A stretch of 64,000 nt of DNA from positions 1-64,000 of the forward strand of contig CAJWTV010000002.1 in NCBI GenBank assembly GCA_913047375.1. The letters run 5' to 3'. A model generated the notes under the pieces. The model searched no databases and was not told the origin of the DNA. It saw nothing but the letters and a program-made list of their open reading frames with translations. The DNA comes from an uncultured Polaribacter sp. (GTDB taxonomy: Bacteria > Bacteroidota > Bacteroidia > Flavobacteriales > Flavobacteriaceae). The position numbers and the translations under genes were made by a program. This document shows, piece by piece, positions 1 through 8,169 of this stretch (within the stretch, counting starts at the first letter, position 1; each line of letters begins with the position of its first letter).

Positions 1-83
1 AAGATTTATTAATATTTAAGAGTTTCCCTGTAAAACCTTTTTTAACTTCAGGGGTTAAGCAGCTGTGATATTAATTACTTCAA

Positions 84-767
84 TTATAACTGATTTATAA
101 AACCTTCAATAGAGTCCGCATTCTTAACTGAAAACTCTCCAATTTTAGTTCTTCTTAGTGCTGATAAATGTGCTCCGGTATTCATAGCTTTTCCGAAGTC
201 AAAAGCTAAAGAGCGAATGTATGTCCCTTTGCTACAAACTACTCTAAATTCTATTTCAGGTAAGTTTATGGTTGTAATTTCAAACTCTGAAATAGTAACT
301 TTTCTAGACTTTATTTCTGTAGTCTCTCCTTTTCTAGCTAACTCATATAGCCTTCTTCCTTCTTTTTTAATTGCTGAAAAAATAGGTGGCTTTTGGTCAA
401 TTTCGCCTAAAAATTGATGAGTAGTTTTTTTTATAAATTCCTCAGTTATATGTGATATTGGAAAAGTCTCATTGATTTCTGTTTCTAAATCATAACTTGG
501 AGTAGTAGCACCAATTGTAAAGATTCCTGTATATTCCTTGTTTTGACCTTGATAAATATTTATCTCTTTAGTCTGTTTACCAGTACAAATGATTAATAAG
601 CCAGTAGCTAAAGGATCTAAAGTACCAGCATGTCCTACTTTTATTTTTTTAATATTAAAACGTTGTTTTATGTGCCAACGAAGTTTGTTAACAGCCTGAA
701 AAGAAGTCCATTCTAAAGGTTTGTCAATTAATAATACTTGACCATTTTTATAATCGTCTTCTGTCAT
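84..767 (-). CDS. truB: tRNA pseudouridine(55) synthase TruB
   Basis: Cytoplasmic enzyme that isomerises U55 in the T loop of tRNAs. The catalytic segment GHAGTLDPLATGLL (residues 45-58) puts the nucleophilic Asp at 51. A conserved PPIFSAIKK (127-135) and KGTYIRS (180-186) complete the TruB signature. At 227 aa it is the short bacterial form, with little or no C-terminal PUA domain. The start codon lies 1 nt beyond the uppP stop, so it is the last gene of the ftsX-DUF3098-uppP-truB run and is probably translated from that transcript. Identification rests on strong motif matches; nothing unusual was seen. Confidence 0.96.
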   Translation of the reverse strand: MTEDDYKNGQVLLIDKPLEWTSFQAVNKLRWHIKQRFNIKKIKVGHAGTLDPLATGLLIICTGKQTKEINIYQGQNKEYTGIFTIGATTPSYDLETEINETFPISHITEEFIKKTTHQFLGEIDQKPPIFSAIKKEGRRLYELARKGETTEIKSRKVTISEFEITTINLPEIEFRVVCSKGTYIRSLAFDFGKAMNTGAHLSALRRTKIGEFSVKNADSIEGFINQL

Positions 768-768
768 T

Positions 769-1563
769 TTATTTTAATAATTCGTATGAAATTGCAATAA
801 CACCAATAATTGCACAGTATAAAGAAAAATAAGAAAGCTTACTTTTTTTAACCAAAGAAATCATCCAGTTGCATGCGATTAATCCTGAAATAAAAGCAGC
901 AATAAATCCAGCCGTAATAGGAATTATTTCTGAAGATTGAAAGTTTAGATTACCACTTAATAAATCTTTACTGATTTTACCAAATATTAATGGTACTACC
1001 ATTAAAAAAGAAAAACGAGCAGCTTTTGTTCTATCAACACCTAATAATACCGATGTAGATATAGTAGCTCCAGATCTAGAAATACCTGGTAACATAGCAA
1101 TTGCTTGTGAAACCCCTATAATTAAAGCATTTGAAAGGGATACTTTTTTATTTGTTTGTTTAGCTTTATCTGCTAATAAAAGTAAAATTGCAGTTAATAA
1201 TAACATCACTCCAACTAATAATATTTTTCCACCAAAAAATGATTCTAATTGTTTTTCAAATAATAATCCAACAAAAACTGCAGGTATCATCGAAATAATA
1301 ATTTTTAATGAAAATTTTGATTCCTCATTCCATTTAAATTGAAATAATCCTTTAAAAATTTCAAAAACTTCTCTTCTGAAAATCACGAGTGTGCTTAACG
1401 CCGTAGCAAAGTGAAGTACTACTGTAAAAGCTAAGCTTTCTTCAGGTATCGAGGTATCCCCTAAAATTACTTTTGTCAATTCTAAATGACCACTAGAGGA
1501 AACTGGTAAAAACTCTGTTAAACCCTGTATAACTCCGAGGACTATTGATTCTATAATCGTCAT
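769..1563 (-). CDS. uppP: Undecaprenyl-diphosphatase UppP (BacA)
   Basis: Integral membrane phosphatase that converts undecaprenyl diphosphate to the monophosphate, recycling the lipid carrier for peptidoglycan and surface glycans. QGLTEFLPVSSSGH at residues 13-26 holds the (E/Q)xxxE motif, and PGISRSG at 159-165 is the second active-site motif. Hydrophobic segments cover most of the 264 residues, as expected for a multi-pass protein. It sits 2 nt after the DUF3098 gene and 1 nt before truB, which suggests co-transcription and translational coupling. Such cell-envelope genes next to ftsX are common in Bacteroidota. Confidence 0.95.
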   Translation of the reverse strand: MTIIESIVLGVIQGLTEFLPVSSSGHLELTKVILGDTSIPEESLAFTVVLHFATALSTLVIFRREVFEIFKGLFQFKWNEESKFSLKIIISMIPAVFVGLLFEKQLESFFGGKILLVGVMLLLTAILLLLADKAKQTNKKVSLSNALIIGVSQAIAMLPGISRSGATISTSVLLGVDRTKAARFSFLMVVPLIFGKISKDLLSGNLNFQSSEIIPITAGFIAAFISGLIACNWMISLVKKSKLSYFSLYCAIIGVIAISYELLK

Positions 1564-1565
1564 GG

Positions 1566-1811
1566 CTATTTTCTAGGGTTTGCTAAAATTGCATAGATTT
1601 CAATTCCTAGACCAATAATGATTAATGTTGGTGCTAAACGTATTCTTTGCCAATTATAAATTTCTTTATTAAAAACGGCAGGATTCTCGCTACCTCCCCC
1701 AGACATGAAAATAAATCCAATGGCTATAACAAATAAACCAACTAGCATAATAATATAGTTTCTCTTACCAAATAAAAATTCTTGTTTTCTTTCTTTCTTA
1801 TTGCTCATCAT
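1566..1811 (-). CDS. DUF3098 family small membrane protein
   Basis: Small protein of about 81 residues with two predicted membrane segments: one after KRNYIIML, and one in the APTLIIIGLGIEIYAIL region. A basic N-terminus (MMSNKKERKQ) precedes the first. The GGGSENP loop between the helices and the C-terminal NPRK match DUF3098 proteins, which lie between ftsX and uppP in many Bacteroidota. The start was chosen at 1811 because its ATG shares one base with the ftsX stop codon (TAATG), a classic coupling junction. A longer reading upstream would run deep into ftsX. A second ATG follows at once at 1808. Function is unknown; a link to FtsX or to envelope division is only inferred from position. 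Confidence 0.85.
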   Translation of the reverse strand: MMSNKKERKQEFLFGKRNYIIMLVGLFVIAIGFIFMSGGGSENPAVFNKEIYNWQRIRLAPTLIIIGLGIEIYAILANPRK

Positions 1812-2689
1812 TAATAGTATAATTCGTCTGTTCGTAAATTTAAAAAACGTTTTGTAGCAAAAAACGTACTTAACCATGTGATTATAAATGCAGAAAAAAG
1901 AACGCCACTAGCTAAATATATTAAAGAAATATAATCTTCTAGAAGCTCTAAAGCTGGAATGAATTTATCTAGATAATAAATAATTACAGCTAGTCCTATT
2001 AAAGATAGAAATGAACCAAACATGGCTAATTTAACACTTCTCCATAAAAAAGGTTTTCTAATAAATGATTTGGTTGCCCCTACCATTTGCATAGTTTTAA
2101 TATTAAATCGTTTTGAATAGATAGTTAATCTAATAGAACTATTAATAAGAAGAATTGCTATAAGCGTAAAAAAACCACAGATAATTAACAACCAAAAACT
2201 AATTATTTTAATGTTTTTCGTAAGTAATTCTATTAGCGGTTTATCATAAGAAACATCAGCTATAAAGGCATTTTTATTAAATTTCTGTTCTAATGAAAGC
2301 ATTCTAGTTGAAGTAACATAATCGGCTTTCAAATAAAGATCTATCCCATTTTTTAGTGGGTTTTTACCCAAAAATTTTAGAAAATCTTCTCCAATCTCTC
2401 TGCTGTAATCTTTCGCAGCTTGTTTTTTAGAAATGTAAATAACCTTTTTAGTAAATTCTTCTTTTTGTAATGATTCTTTAAATTTTACGATCTGTTTATT
2501 AGTTACTTCATTTTTTAAGAAAAGATTAATCGCTACCTTTTCTTTAAAGTGATCTGCAACTTTGTTAGATTTTAACAATATTAACCCAAGAATACCTATC
2601 ATAAATAGTACTAGAGAAATACTAACTATCACAGAAAAGTAAGAAGATTTTAGTCGTCTTTGTTGGTATGAATCAAACTTAGAAGGCAT
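1811..2689 (-). CDS. ftsX: Cell division protein FtsX (ABC transporter permease)
   Basis: Permease partner of the FtsE ATPase; in other bacteria FtsEX controls septal peptidoglycan hydrolases. The 292-residue protein has an N-terminal membrane segment (about residues 20-40), a periplasmic domain (about 45-155), and three C-terminal membrane segments with the FtsX-core pattern (KTMQMVGATKSFIRKPF between the first two). Four segments is the usual FtsX topology. ftsE is not in the window. It is the first gene of a four-gene minus-strand run. No clear TAnnTTTG box was found in the 76 nt upstream. Confidence 0.93.
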   Translation of the reverse strand: MPSKFDSYQQRRLKSSYFSVIVSISLVLFMIGILGLILLKSNKVADHFKEKVAINLFLKNEVTNKQIVKFKESLQKEEFTKKVIYISKKQAAKDYSREIGEDFLKFLGKNPLKNGIDLYLKADYVTSTRMLSLEQKFNKNAFIADVSYDKPLIELLTKNIKIISFWLLIICGFFTLIAILLINSSIRLTIYSKRFNIKTMQMVGATKSFIRKPFLWRSVKLAMFGSFLSLIGLAVIIYYLDKFIPALELLEDYISLIYLASGVLFSAFIITWLSTFFATKRFLNLRTDELYY

Positions 2690-2765
2690 ATTTTTTATTA
2701 GCTTTTAATAACGGGCAATATACAAAGAAGCATTTAGAAATATAAAAGGATATAAGCGAATTAAC

Positions 2766-3170
2766 TTAATTTGCTATTTCTTGACACAGCTCTATTAAAA
2801 CTCCATTTGTAGATTTTGGATGTAAAAAAGCAACTAGTTTATTATCGGCACCTTTTTTTGGAATCTCATTTAAAATAATAAACCCTTCTTCTTTTAATCG
2901 GCTGATTTCAGAAACAATATCATCAACAGCGAATGCAATATGATGAATGCCTTCCCCCTTTTTTTCTATAAACTTTGCTATAGGTCCTTCAGGTTCTGTG
3001 GACTCTAATAGTTCAATTTTATTTTGTCCAGATTTAAAGAACGAAGTCCTTACATTTTCACTTTTAACCTCTTCGGTTTTATAATGAGATGTACCTAATA
3101 GTGCTGCAAATATTTTATTAGATTTATCCAAACTCTTTACTGCAATACCGACATGTTCTATATTATTCAT
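2766..3170 (-). CDS. mce: Methylmalonyl-CoA epimerase
   Basis: Glyoxalase-fold (VOC) enzyme that interconverts (R)- and (S)-methylmalonyl-CoA, linking propionyl-CoA metabolism to succinyl-CoA. Metal ligands expected for the family are visible: His6 in NIEHVGIAV, His77 in GEGIHHIAFAV, and Glu127 in GVLIELCQE. The length of 134 aa is normal. It is transcribed away from rbfA and lies upstream of the ftsX run with a 76-nt gap, so it may be independent. No methylmalonyl-CoA mutase gene is in the window. Confidence 0.93.
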   Translation of the reverse strand: MNNIEHVGIAVKSLDKSNKIFAALLGTSHYKTEEVKSENVRTSFFKSGQNKIELLESTEPEGPIAKFIEKKGEGIHHIAFAVDDIVSEISRLKEEGFIILNEIPKKGADNKLVAFLHPKSTNGVLIELCQEIAN

Positions 3171-3311
3171 ATTGTAAAAGTAAAAAAAAACGGTTCAATC
3201 AAAATACTTAAGTTAATATAAAGATAATTATTATGTCTAAAATATCAAAAACCTTCTTTAATTACCAGTGTTCATAGCAAAAAATAAAATTTATACTTCA
3301 TATATTTATCG

Positions 3312-3319
3312 TAAATTTG
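3312..3319 (+). promoter_or_regulatory. -7 promoter element of rbfA
   Basis: TAAATTTG matches the Bacteroidota -7 consensus TAnnTTTG exactly and ends only 4 nt before the rbfA ATG at 3324. No convincing TTTG box was found 19 nt upstream. Its closeness to the start codon implies an extremely short or absent 5' untranslated region. Confidence 0.6.
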
Positions 3320-3323
3320 CTGC

Positions 3324-3719
3324 ATGGAAGAAACAAATAGACAGAGGAAGATTGCAGGAGTACTACAAAAAGATTTGGTAGATGTTTTGCAAAAAGCGGC
3401 GCAAGATGGAATGAAAGGAATACTTATTTCAGTTTCTAAAGTTCATGTGACTTCAGATTTGGGTGTTGCAAAAGTTTATCTTAGTATTTTTCCTTCAGAA
3501 AATAGAGCAGAAATTGTAAAAGGTATTCAATCGAATACGCCATTAATTCGTCACGAAATGGCAAGAAGAACAAGAAATCAATTACGAAGAATGCCCGAAT
3601 TATTGTTTTTTGGTGACGATACTTTAGATTATATTGAAGAAATTGATAAGTCTCTTAGTGGTAGAGATGAAGACCCAATTAAAAATCCATCGATTCTTCC
3701 AAAACGTAAAAGAGGTTAA
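3324..3719 (+). CDS. rbfA: 30S ribosome-binding factor RbfA
   Basis: Cold-shock ribosome maturation factor with a single KH-type domain that binds the immature 30S subunit and helps process the 5' end of 16S rRNA. The 131-residue sequence has the family pattern: an N-terminal RQRKIAGVLQKDL helix, DLGVAKVYLSIFP in the central strands, and RMPELLFFGDDTLDYIEEID near the C-terminus. The ATG at 3324 is the only sensible start. A consensus -7 element ends 4 nt upstream, so the message is probably leaderless or nearly so. A permease gene follows after 46 nt. Confidence 0.96.
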   Translation: MEETNRQRKIAGVLQKDLVDVLQKAAQDGMKGILISVSKVHVTSDLGVAKVYLSIFPSENRAEIVKGIQSNTPLIRHEMARRTRNQLRRMPELLFFGDDTLDYIEEIDKSLSGRDEDPIKNPSILPKRKRG

Positions 3720-3765
3720 AAAGTCAATTTTAATTGTTATATTTCAACATTATCAAATTTAAAAA

Positions 3766-4968
3766 TTGAACTTTTCCTATTACATAGCCAAACGTTATTT
3801 ATTTTCCAAAACTGGTAATAATGCGATAAATATTATTACAATCATTGCATCCTTTGGAGTGATAGTTGGTTCATTAGCATTGTTTATTATACTTTCTGGT
3901 TTTTCTGGATTACGAACTTTTAGTTACTCTATGTTGGATTCGTCAGATCCACATATTAAAATAACAGCATCAAAAGGAAAATCATTTTTACTTACCGATA
4001 AATTTATAAATACGATAAGAGATAATTCTCTAGTAGCTAACAATTCTAAAGTTATTGAAGAACGTGTTTTTTTAAAATATAACAATAAAGAGGTTATTGC
4101 TTATATTAAGGGGGTCGATAAAAATTATAATCAAATAATACAAATAGATTCCATATTAGATGTTGGCACTTGGCTAAACCCTAATTTTATTAATACAGCT
4201 GTTATTGGTAATGGAATTTCTTATAAACTTTCTTTAGGTATTCTTAATTATGGAAATCCTTTGGAGATTTATGTACCAAAACCTGGTGTGAAGTTTATGA
4301 CAGCAAATAATGCTTTCTCAAAAGTAAATACCCAAATTATTGGCACATATTCGGGTACTGAAGACTTTACAAATAAATATGTATTTGTAAATATTTCACT
4401 AGCAAGAAAACTACTAAATTTTGACAAAAAAAGAATTACAGCAATTGAATTGAGGCTGATTAAGGATGCAAACGCTGATCTTGTAGCGTCACAATTGCAA
4501 AAACAACTAGGTATTGGATTCAAGGTTCAAACTAAAGAACAATTAAATGAACTTTACTATAAAGTAATCAATACTGAAAATTTTATTTCCTATCTTATTT
4601 TTACTTTAATAGTAATTATTGCCTTGTTTAATGTAATTGGAGCTATAATTATGATGATCATAGAAAAGAAAAATAATTTAAAAACTCTTTTTAATTTAGG
4701 AGTTTCAATTAACAGAATAAAAAAAATATTTCTTTTACAGGGTTTTTTGCTAACACTTTTTGGAATGCTAGCAGGGCTTTTAATAGGTGTTATTTTAGTA
4801 TTACTTCAACAAAAGTTCGGATGGTTTATGATCACTCAAAATTTAGCTTATCCAGTAGAATTAAGAGTATCTAATCTCATTATTGTTATTTCTACCATTA
4901 CTATCCTAGGATTTTTAGCATCTAAAATTGCTGGAAGCAGTATTAATAAAGAATTTCTAGAAAAATAA
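3766..4968 (+). CDS. LolC/LolE-type ABC transporter permease
   Basis: Inner-membrane permease of the MacB/LolC-E/FtsX family. The expected topology is present: one N-terminal membrane segment (about residues 20-45), a periplasmic domain of about 220 residues, then three C-terminal membrane segments. In Bacteroidota, proteins of this type next to rbfA are annotated as lipoprotein-releasing system permeases; that substrate is inferred. The family-typical N-terminus MNFSYYIAKRYLFSK begins with a TTG codon at 3766. An in-frame TAA at 3760-3762 leaves no room for an upstream start, so TTG appears to be genuine. No ATPase gene is adjacent. It converges with dusB, 2 nt between the stops. Confidence 0.88.
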   Translation: MNFSYYIAKRYLFSKTGNNAINIITIIASFGVIVGSLALFIILSGFSGLRTFSYSMLDSSDPHIKITASKGKSFLLTDKFINTIRDNSLVANNSKVIEERVFLKYNNKEVIAYIKGVDKNYNQIIQIDSILDVGTWLNPNFINTAVIGNGISYKLSLGILNYGNPLEIYVPKPGVKFMTANNAFSKVNTQIIGTYSGTEDFTNKYVFVNISLARKLLNFDKKRITAIELRLIKDANADLVASQLQKQLGIGFKVQTKEQLNELYYKVINTENFISYLIFTLIVIIALFNVIGAIIMMIIEKKNNLKTLFNLGVSINRIKKIFLLQGFLLTLFGMLAGLLIGVILVLLQQKFGWFMITQNLAYPVELRVSNLIIVISTITILGFLASKIAGSSINKEFLEK

Positions 4969-4970
4969 TC

Positions 4971-5972
4971 TTAACCAATCTCAGAAATTTGCATGTGACC
5001 AAATTTATCCTGAACTTCATTAAAAGCGGCAAAAACATCTTTAGAATGGTCAGAAGTTACCATCTTCATTCTGTGTTCTTTGAAATGTGGAATTCCTTTA
5101 AAATAATTAGTATAATGTCTTCTAGTTTCAAAAACTCCTAAAGTTTCACCTTTCCAGTCGATTGCCATTTGTAAATGTCTACGAGCCATTTCTGTGCGCT
5201 CTGCAATACTTGGTTTTTTTAAATGCTTACCTGTTTTGAAATAGTGTTTTACTTCCCTGAAAAACCAAGGATAACCAATTGAAGATCTACCAATCATAGC
5301 TCCGTCTAAACCAAACTTATCTCGCATTTCCATAGCTTTTTCAGGTGAATTTACATCACCATTTCCAAAGACAGGAATATGCATTCTCTGATTGTTTTTT
5401 ACAGCAGCTATTGGCTCCCAGTCAGCTTCACCTTTATACATTTGAGCTCTTGTTCTACCATGAATAGAAATCGCTTTGCATCCTACATCTTGTAATCGTT
5501 CAGCAACCTCTACTATTCTAATAGAATCATCATCCCAGCCTAAGCGTGTTTTTACCGTAATTGGTAAATTAGTGTGTTTGACCATAGCTTCTGTAAGTGA
5601 AACCATTAAGTCTATATCTTTTAAAATACCTGCTCCTGCTCCTTTTGATACTACTTTTTTGACAGGACAACCAAAGTTAATATCTATAATATCAGGATTA
5701 GTTTTTTCAACAATTTCAACTGATTTTAACATTGAATCTAAGTTGGCTCCAAATATTTGAATCCCAACTGGGCGCTCTTTTTCGTATATATCTAATTTCA
5801 TAACACTTTTTGCTGCATCACGAATTAATCCTTCTGAAGATATAAACTCTGTATAAACAACATCTGCACCATTTTCTTTACATAAAGCCCTAAAAGGAGG
5901 GTCTGAAACATCTTCCATTGGAGCTAATAAAAGTGGAAAATCGGAGAGTTCTATGTTACCTATTTTTACCAA
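4971..5972 (-). CDS. dusB: tRNA-dihydrouridine synthase DusB
   Basis: FMN-dependent enzyme that reduces specific uridines in tRNA to dihydrouridine. The TIM-barrel signature APMEDVSDPPFRALC (residues 17-31), the catalytic Cys102 in INFGCPVKK, ITVKTRLGW (flavin/substrate region) and GNGDVNSPE are all present. The length of 333 aa is normal. It is the last gene of a minus-strand run in which every junction is 8 nt or less. The five preceding genes look unrelated to tRNA modification, so dusB may simply be at the tail of the transcript. Confidence 0.94.
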   Translation of the reverse strand: MVKIGNIELSDFPLLLAPMEDVSDPPFRALCKENGADVVYTEFISSEGLIRDAAKSVMKLDIYEKERPVGIQIFGANLDSMLKSVEIVEKTNPDIIDINFGCPVKKVVSKGAGAGILKDIDLMVSLTEAMVKHTNLPITVKTRLGWDDDSIRIVEVAERLQDVGCKAISIHGRTRAQMYKGEADWEPIAAVKNNQRMHIPVFGNGDVNSPEKAMEMRDKFGLDGAMIGRSSIGYPWFFREVKHYFKTGKHLKKPSIAERTEMARRHLQMAIDWKGETLGVFETRRHYTNYFKGIPHFKEHRMKMVTSDHSKDVFAAFNEVQDKFGHMQISEIG

Positions 5973-5978
5973 AACTGA

Positions 5979-6383
5979 TTATTTTTTTGCAAAATTAGTG
6001 TTTTTATTATTTAAAACCCAAATCCCGTAACACCCAATAAAAAATTCACCAAAACCACCAAATAGATAGCTTGAACTAGGAACACCATCTATTAAAATAC
6101 TTAATAATCTTCCTAGGCTTATGCCTAGCATAAAAACAATATTAGAAAGTATAGCTATTTTAAGATAGTCATTTTTAAAAATTCCAAAAACCCAAAGCAC
6201 AGAAAATCCTAAATATATTCCCATGGTAGCTTTAAAAAAACTTTGCTCATCTATTGATTGCAATTGGATATCAAATTGATATGATGGATCAAAACCATAA
6301 ACTAATGAAATAGGAATTACAATTAAAACTGAAATCACTAAATGTATTTTGTTTATGACAACTTTTTGTGTGATCCACATCAT
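5979..6383 (-). CDS. DUF4345-like four-helix membrane protein
   Basis: Hydrophobic protein of 134 residues with about four membrane helices (starting near residues 13, 50, 75 and 105). The pattern ATMGIYLGFSVLWVFGI, followed by GRLLSILIDGVPS and a final GFGEFFIGCYGIWVL helix, resembles DUF4345 proteins, whose function is unknown. Two tandem ATGs (6383 and 6380) offer equivalent starts. It lies 8 nt after the DUF5777 gene and 6 nt before dusB, so it is probably co-transcribed with both. Family assignment is by overall pattern and is moderate. Confidence 0.7.
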   Translation of the reverse strand: MMWITQKVVINKIHLVISVLIVIPISLVYGFDPSYQFDIQLQSIDEQSFFKATMGIYLGFSVLWVFGIFKNDYLKIAILSNIVFMLGISLGRLLSILIDGVPSSSYLFGGFGEFFIGCYGIWVLNNKNTNFAKK

Positions 6384-6391
6384 TAAATTTT

Positions 6392-7255
6392 TTAAAATAC
6401 TCTTACAATATTAAAACCAAAAAACACATTACCATTCGTCCAATTTCCTTCTGCATTGCTTAAGAATCCAGGTTCATTAGAAGATTGTGCATTAGAAAAA
6501 AGGAGCTGAAAAACATGTCCACCAGTCTCTAGATTCATCCCTATAGTTAATGGATTTTGGTATACTGAATTCGCTACTCTATTGAAATTATAGGCATAAT
6601 CCATATTTATACTTACGCGTTTGCTAACTTTCATTCTTCCTCCTAAACCTAATACAAATTGATTATACCTTGGAGAAATAACATTATTTAAATCTTGTAA
6701 ATTTTGTCTCACATAACTTGGTGCGACTAAAAAAGAAAATTTATCTGAAAATCTTCTTGAAGCCAATAGTTGAAGTGCATAACTCATTCTATCACTAAAT
6801 TGCAGTCCTGGCACTCTGTCTTTATCTAATTCTGCATTTATGTTTGCAGTTCCATAAAGTACCAAATTTATAGGAATTACATTAGATTGTTTTACCAATC
6901 GCAATTTAACTGAAGAGGCATAAGTCTGTTTTAAAGATTCTCTACTAGCGCTTAACTGAACTCCGTCCCACAAACTATAAAGTAGTTGAATTTTTGTACT
7001 GGCATTGTCTAATCCAAAAAACGTTTCGAAACCATCTTTTACAGAACTAAATCTATGAGAAACGTATAAATATAATTCACCTTTTCCTGCAACTTTTGTG
7101 GATTGTAAATTCCCTATCTTCATTGCTTTGAAGGCCGGGTATTCAAAGATTTTTTCATCTTTTGAAACTTCATTTAACTCATCTAATATGTTGTTTTGTG
7201 CTCTTAAGTTTGAAATAAATAATAAGGTAAGTATTAAAAATAAATATTTTTTCAT
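6392..7255 (-). CDS. DUF5777 family outer-membrane beta-barrel protein
   Basis: The 287-residue protein has a signal peptide (MKKYLFLILTLLFISNLRAQ) and then alternating amphipathic strands ending in aromatic residues, with a final Phe (FNIVRVF), as in outer-membrane barrels. LQSTKVAGKGELYLYVSHRF and FFGLDNASTKIQLLYS match the DUF5777 family. No transport substrate is known for this family. The genes just upstream encode a single-haem lipoprotein, a YceI protein and an OB-fold protein, and this combination recurs in Bacteroidota, suggesting a shared envelope process. Junction gaps of 8 nt on both sides support an operon. Confidence 0.82.
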   Translation of the reverse strand: MKKYLFLILTLLFISNLRAQNNILDELNEVSKDEKIFEYPAFKAMKIGNLQSTKVAGKGELYLYVSHRFSSVKDGFETFFGLDNASTKIQLLYSLWDGVQLSASRESLKQTYASSVKLRLVKQSNVIPINLVLYGTANINAELDKDRVPGLQFSDRMSYALQLLASRRFSDKFSFLVAPSYVRQNLQDLNNVISPRYNQFVLGLGGRMKVSKRVSINMDYAYNFNRVANSVYQNPLTIGMNLETGGHVFQLLFSNAQSSNEPGFLSNAEGNWTNGNVFFGFNIVRVF

Positions 7256-7263
7256 CGTATTTT

Positions 7264-7647
7264 TTAATTTTGAAAATCACACTGATCTAATTTTAATTCA
7301 GACATCAAATCGTCATAACCAATAAATCGTCCTTTAATTTTTATTTTTTGTTGAAAAACCTTTATTTCAGTTGGGTCTATAAATTGGCAATAAATTCTAT
7401 TATTTAGCATAATACCCTTAGCATCCTTTGATGTTACTAAGCCTTCTAAAATGACAATCTTACCAAGCCATTCTATAGAAGATTCTTCAACTAATTTTAT
7501 AAACTCATTGGATGTCCCCGTGAAATTAATTTTCATAGAAGCGATATTCTTTGGTGGTTTCATGATGTAATTATAAACTCCAGAAATTACAGTCAATGAA
7601 ATCAAGAGAAATAGAAGAATTATTTTACTTTTTTTCGGTAAGCTCAT
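7264..7647 (-). CDS. Membrane-anchored OB-fold (tRNA_anti-like) protein
   Basis: Protein of 127 residues with an N-terminal membrane anchor (about residues 9-28) and a small beta-rich domain. The segment LGKIVILEGLVTSKDAKGI followed by NNRIYCQF and KIKIKGRFIGYDDLMSEL resembles the OB-fold tRNA_anti-like domain found in small Bacteroidota proteins. The C-terminal LDQCDF motif is typical. It overlaps the end of the YceI gene by 23 bp, which indicates translational coupling. Function is unknown. Despite the domain name there is no evidence of nucleic-acid binding, and the anchor suggests the domain faces the periplasm. Confidence 0.68.
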   Translation of the reverse strand: MSLPKKSKIILLFLLISLTVISGVYNYIMKPPKNIASMKINFTGTSNEFIKLVEESSIEWLGKIVILEGLVTSKDAKGIMLNNRIYCQFIDPTEIKVFQQKIKIKGRFIGYDDLMSELKLDQCDFQN

Positions 7648-8164
7648 ATTTTAAACTAATATTAATTTTATTTGCTATTTTTTTACGAACTGCATAAGGT
7701 ATTTTAATATTAAAGTCCTGAGGTGATACCGAAAAAGTTGCAGAAATGATTATTTTTTCATCATCAAGATTAACATTTGCAATTGTTGAAATTTCTTTTT
7801 CAATACCTCTGATCATTAATTTTCCAGATAGGCTGTATTGTTTAACTTCACTAATTTTAGAAAGGTTGAAATTATTTAAATTTCCTATAAATATTGCTTT
7901 TGGATATTCATTAGTATCCATATAATTTTCATTAAAATGTTCTTGCATAAGTGCTACTTTAAATTTGAAAGCTGTTATAAAAAGTTGTGCAGCAAGATTA
8001 CCTGAATTAGTTTTTAGAATTACAGTAGTACTATTGTTACTAGCTTTAATTGGCTCGAAAGCATCTACAGAGGCTTTGAATTCTGTGCTCCCCGTCCTTG
8101 TTAAATAAGTTTGTGAAACTAAGTTAAAAGTAGTGAAAAGGAGTAATAAAAAAATCTTATTCAT
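7625..8164 (-). CDS. YceI family periplasmic lipid-binding protein
   Basis: Secreted lipocalin-like barrel; characterised YceI relatives bind polyisoprenoids. The start was set at 8164 because MNKIFLLLLFTTFNLVSQ is a good signal peptide; the longer in-frame reading adds 12 residues that overlap the upstream gene. The mature part shows the family pattern: GSTEFKASVDAFEPIKASN, LKTNSGNLAAQLFITAFKF, a central HFNENYMDTNEYPKAIF and C-terminal SVSPQDFNIKIP. The gap to the upstream haem lipoprotein gene is 5 nt, and it overlaps the OB-fold gene by 23 bp. The ligand is not identifiable. Confidence 0.86.
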   Translation of the reverse strand: MNKIFLLLLFTTFNLVSQTYLTRTGSTEFKASVDAFEPIKASNNSTTVILKTNSGNLAAQLFITAFKFKVALMQEHFNENYMDTNEYPKAIFIGNLNNFNLSKISEVKQYSLSGKLMIRGIEKEISTIANVNLDDEKIIISATFSVSPQDFNIKIPYAVRKKIANKINISLKYELTEKK

Positions 8165-8169
8165 TAGAT

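Noticed and set aside
1-83. Possible gene fragment left of truB
   Set aside because: Stops are dense and no family pattern could be read; treated as intergenic.
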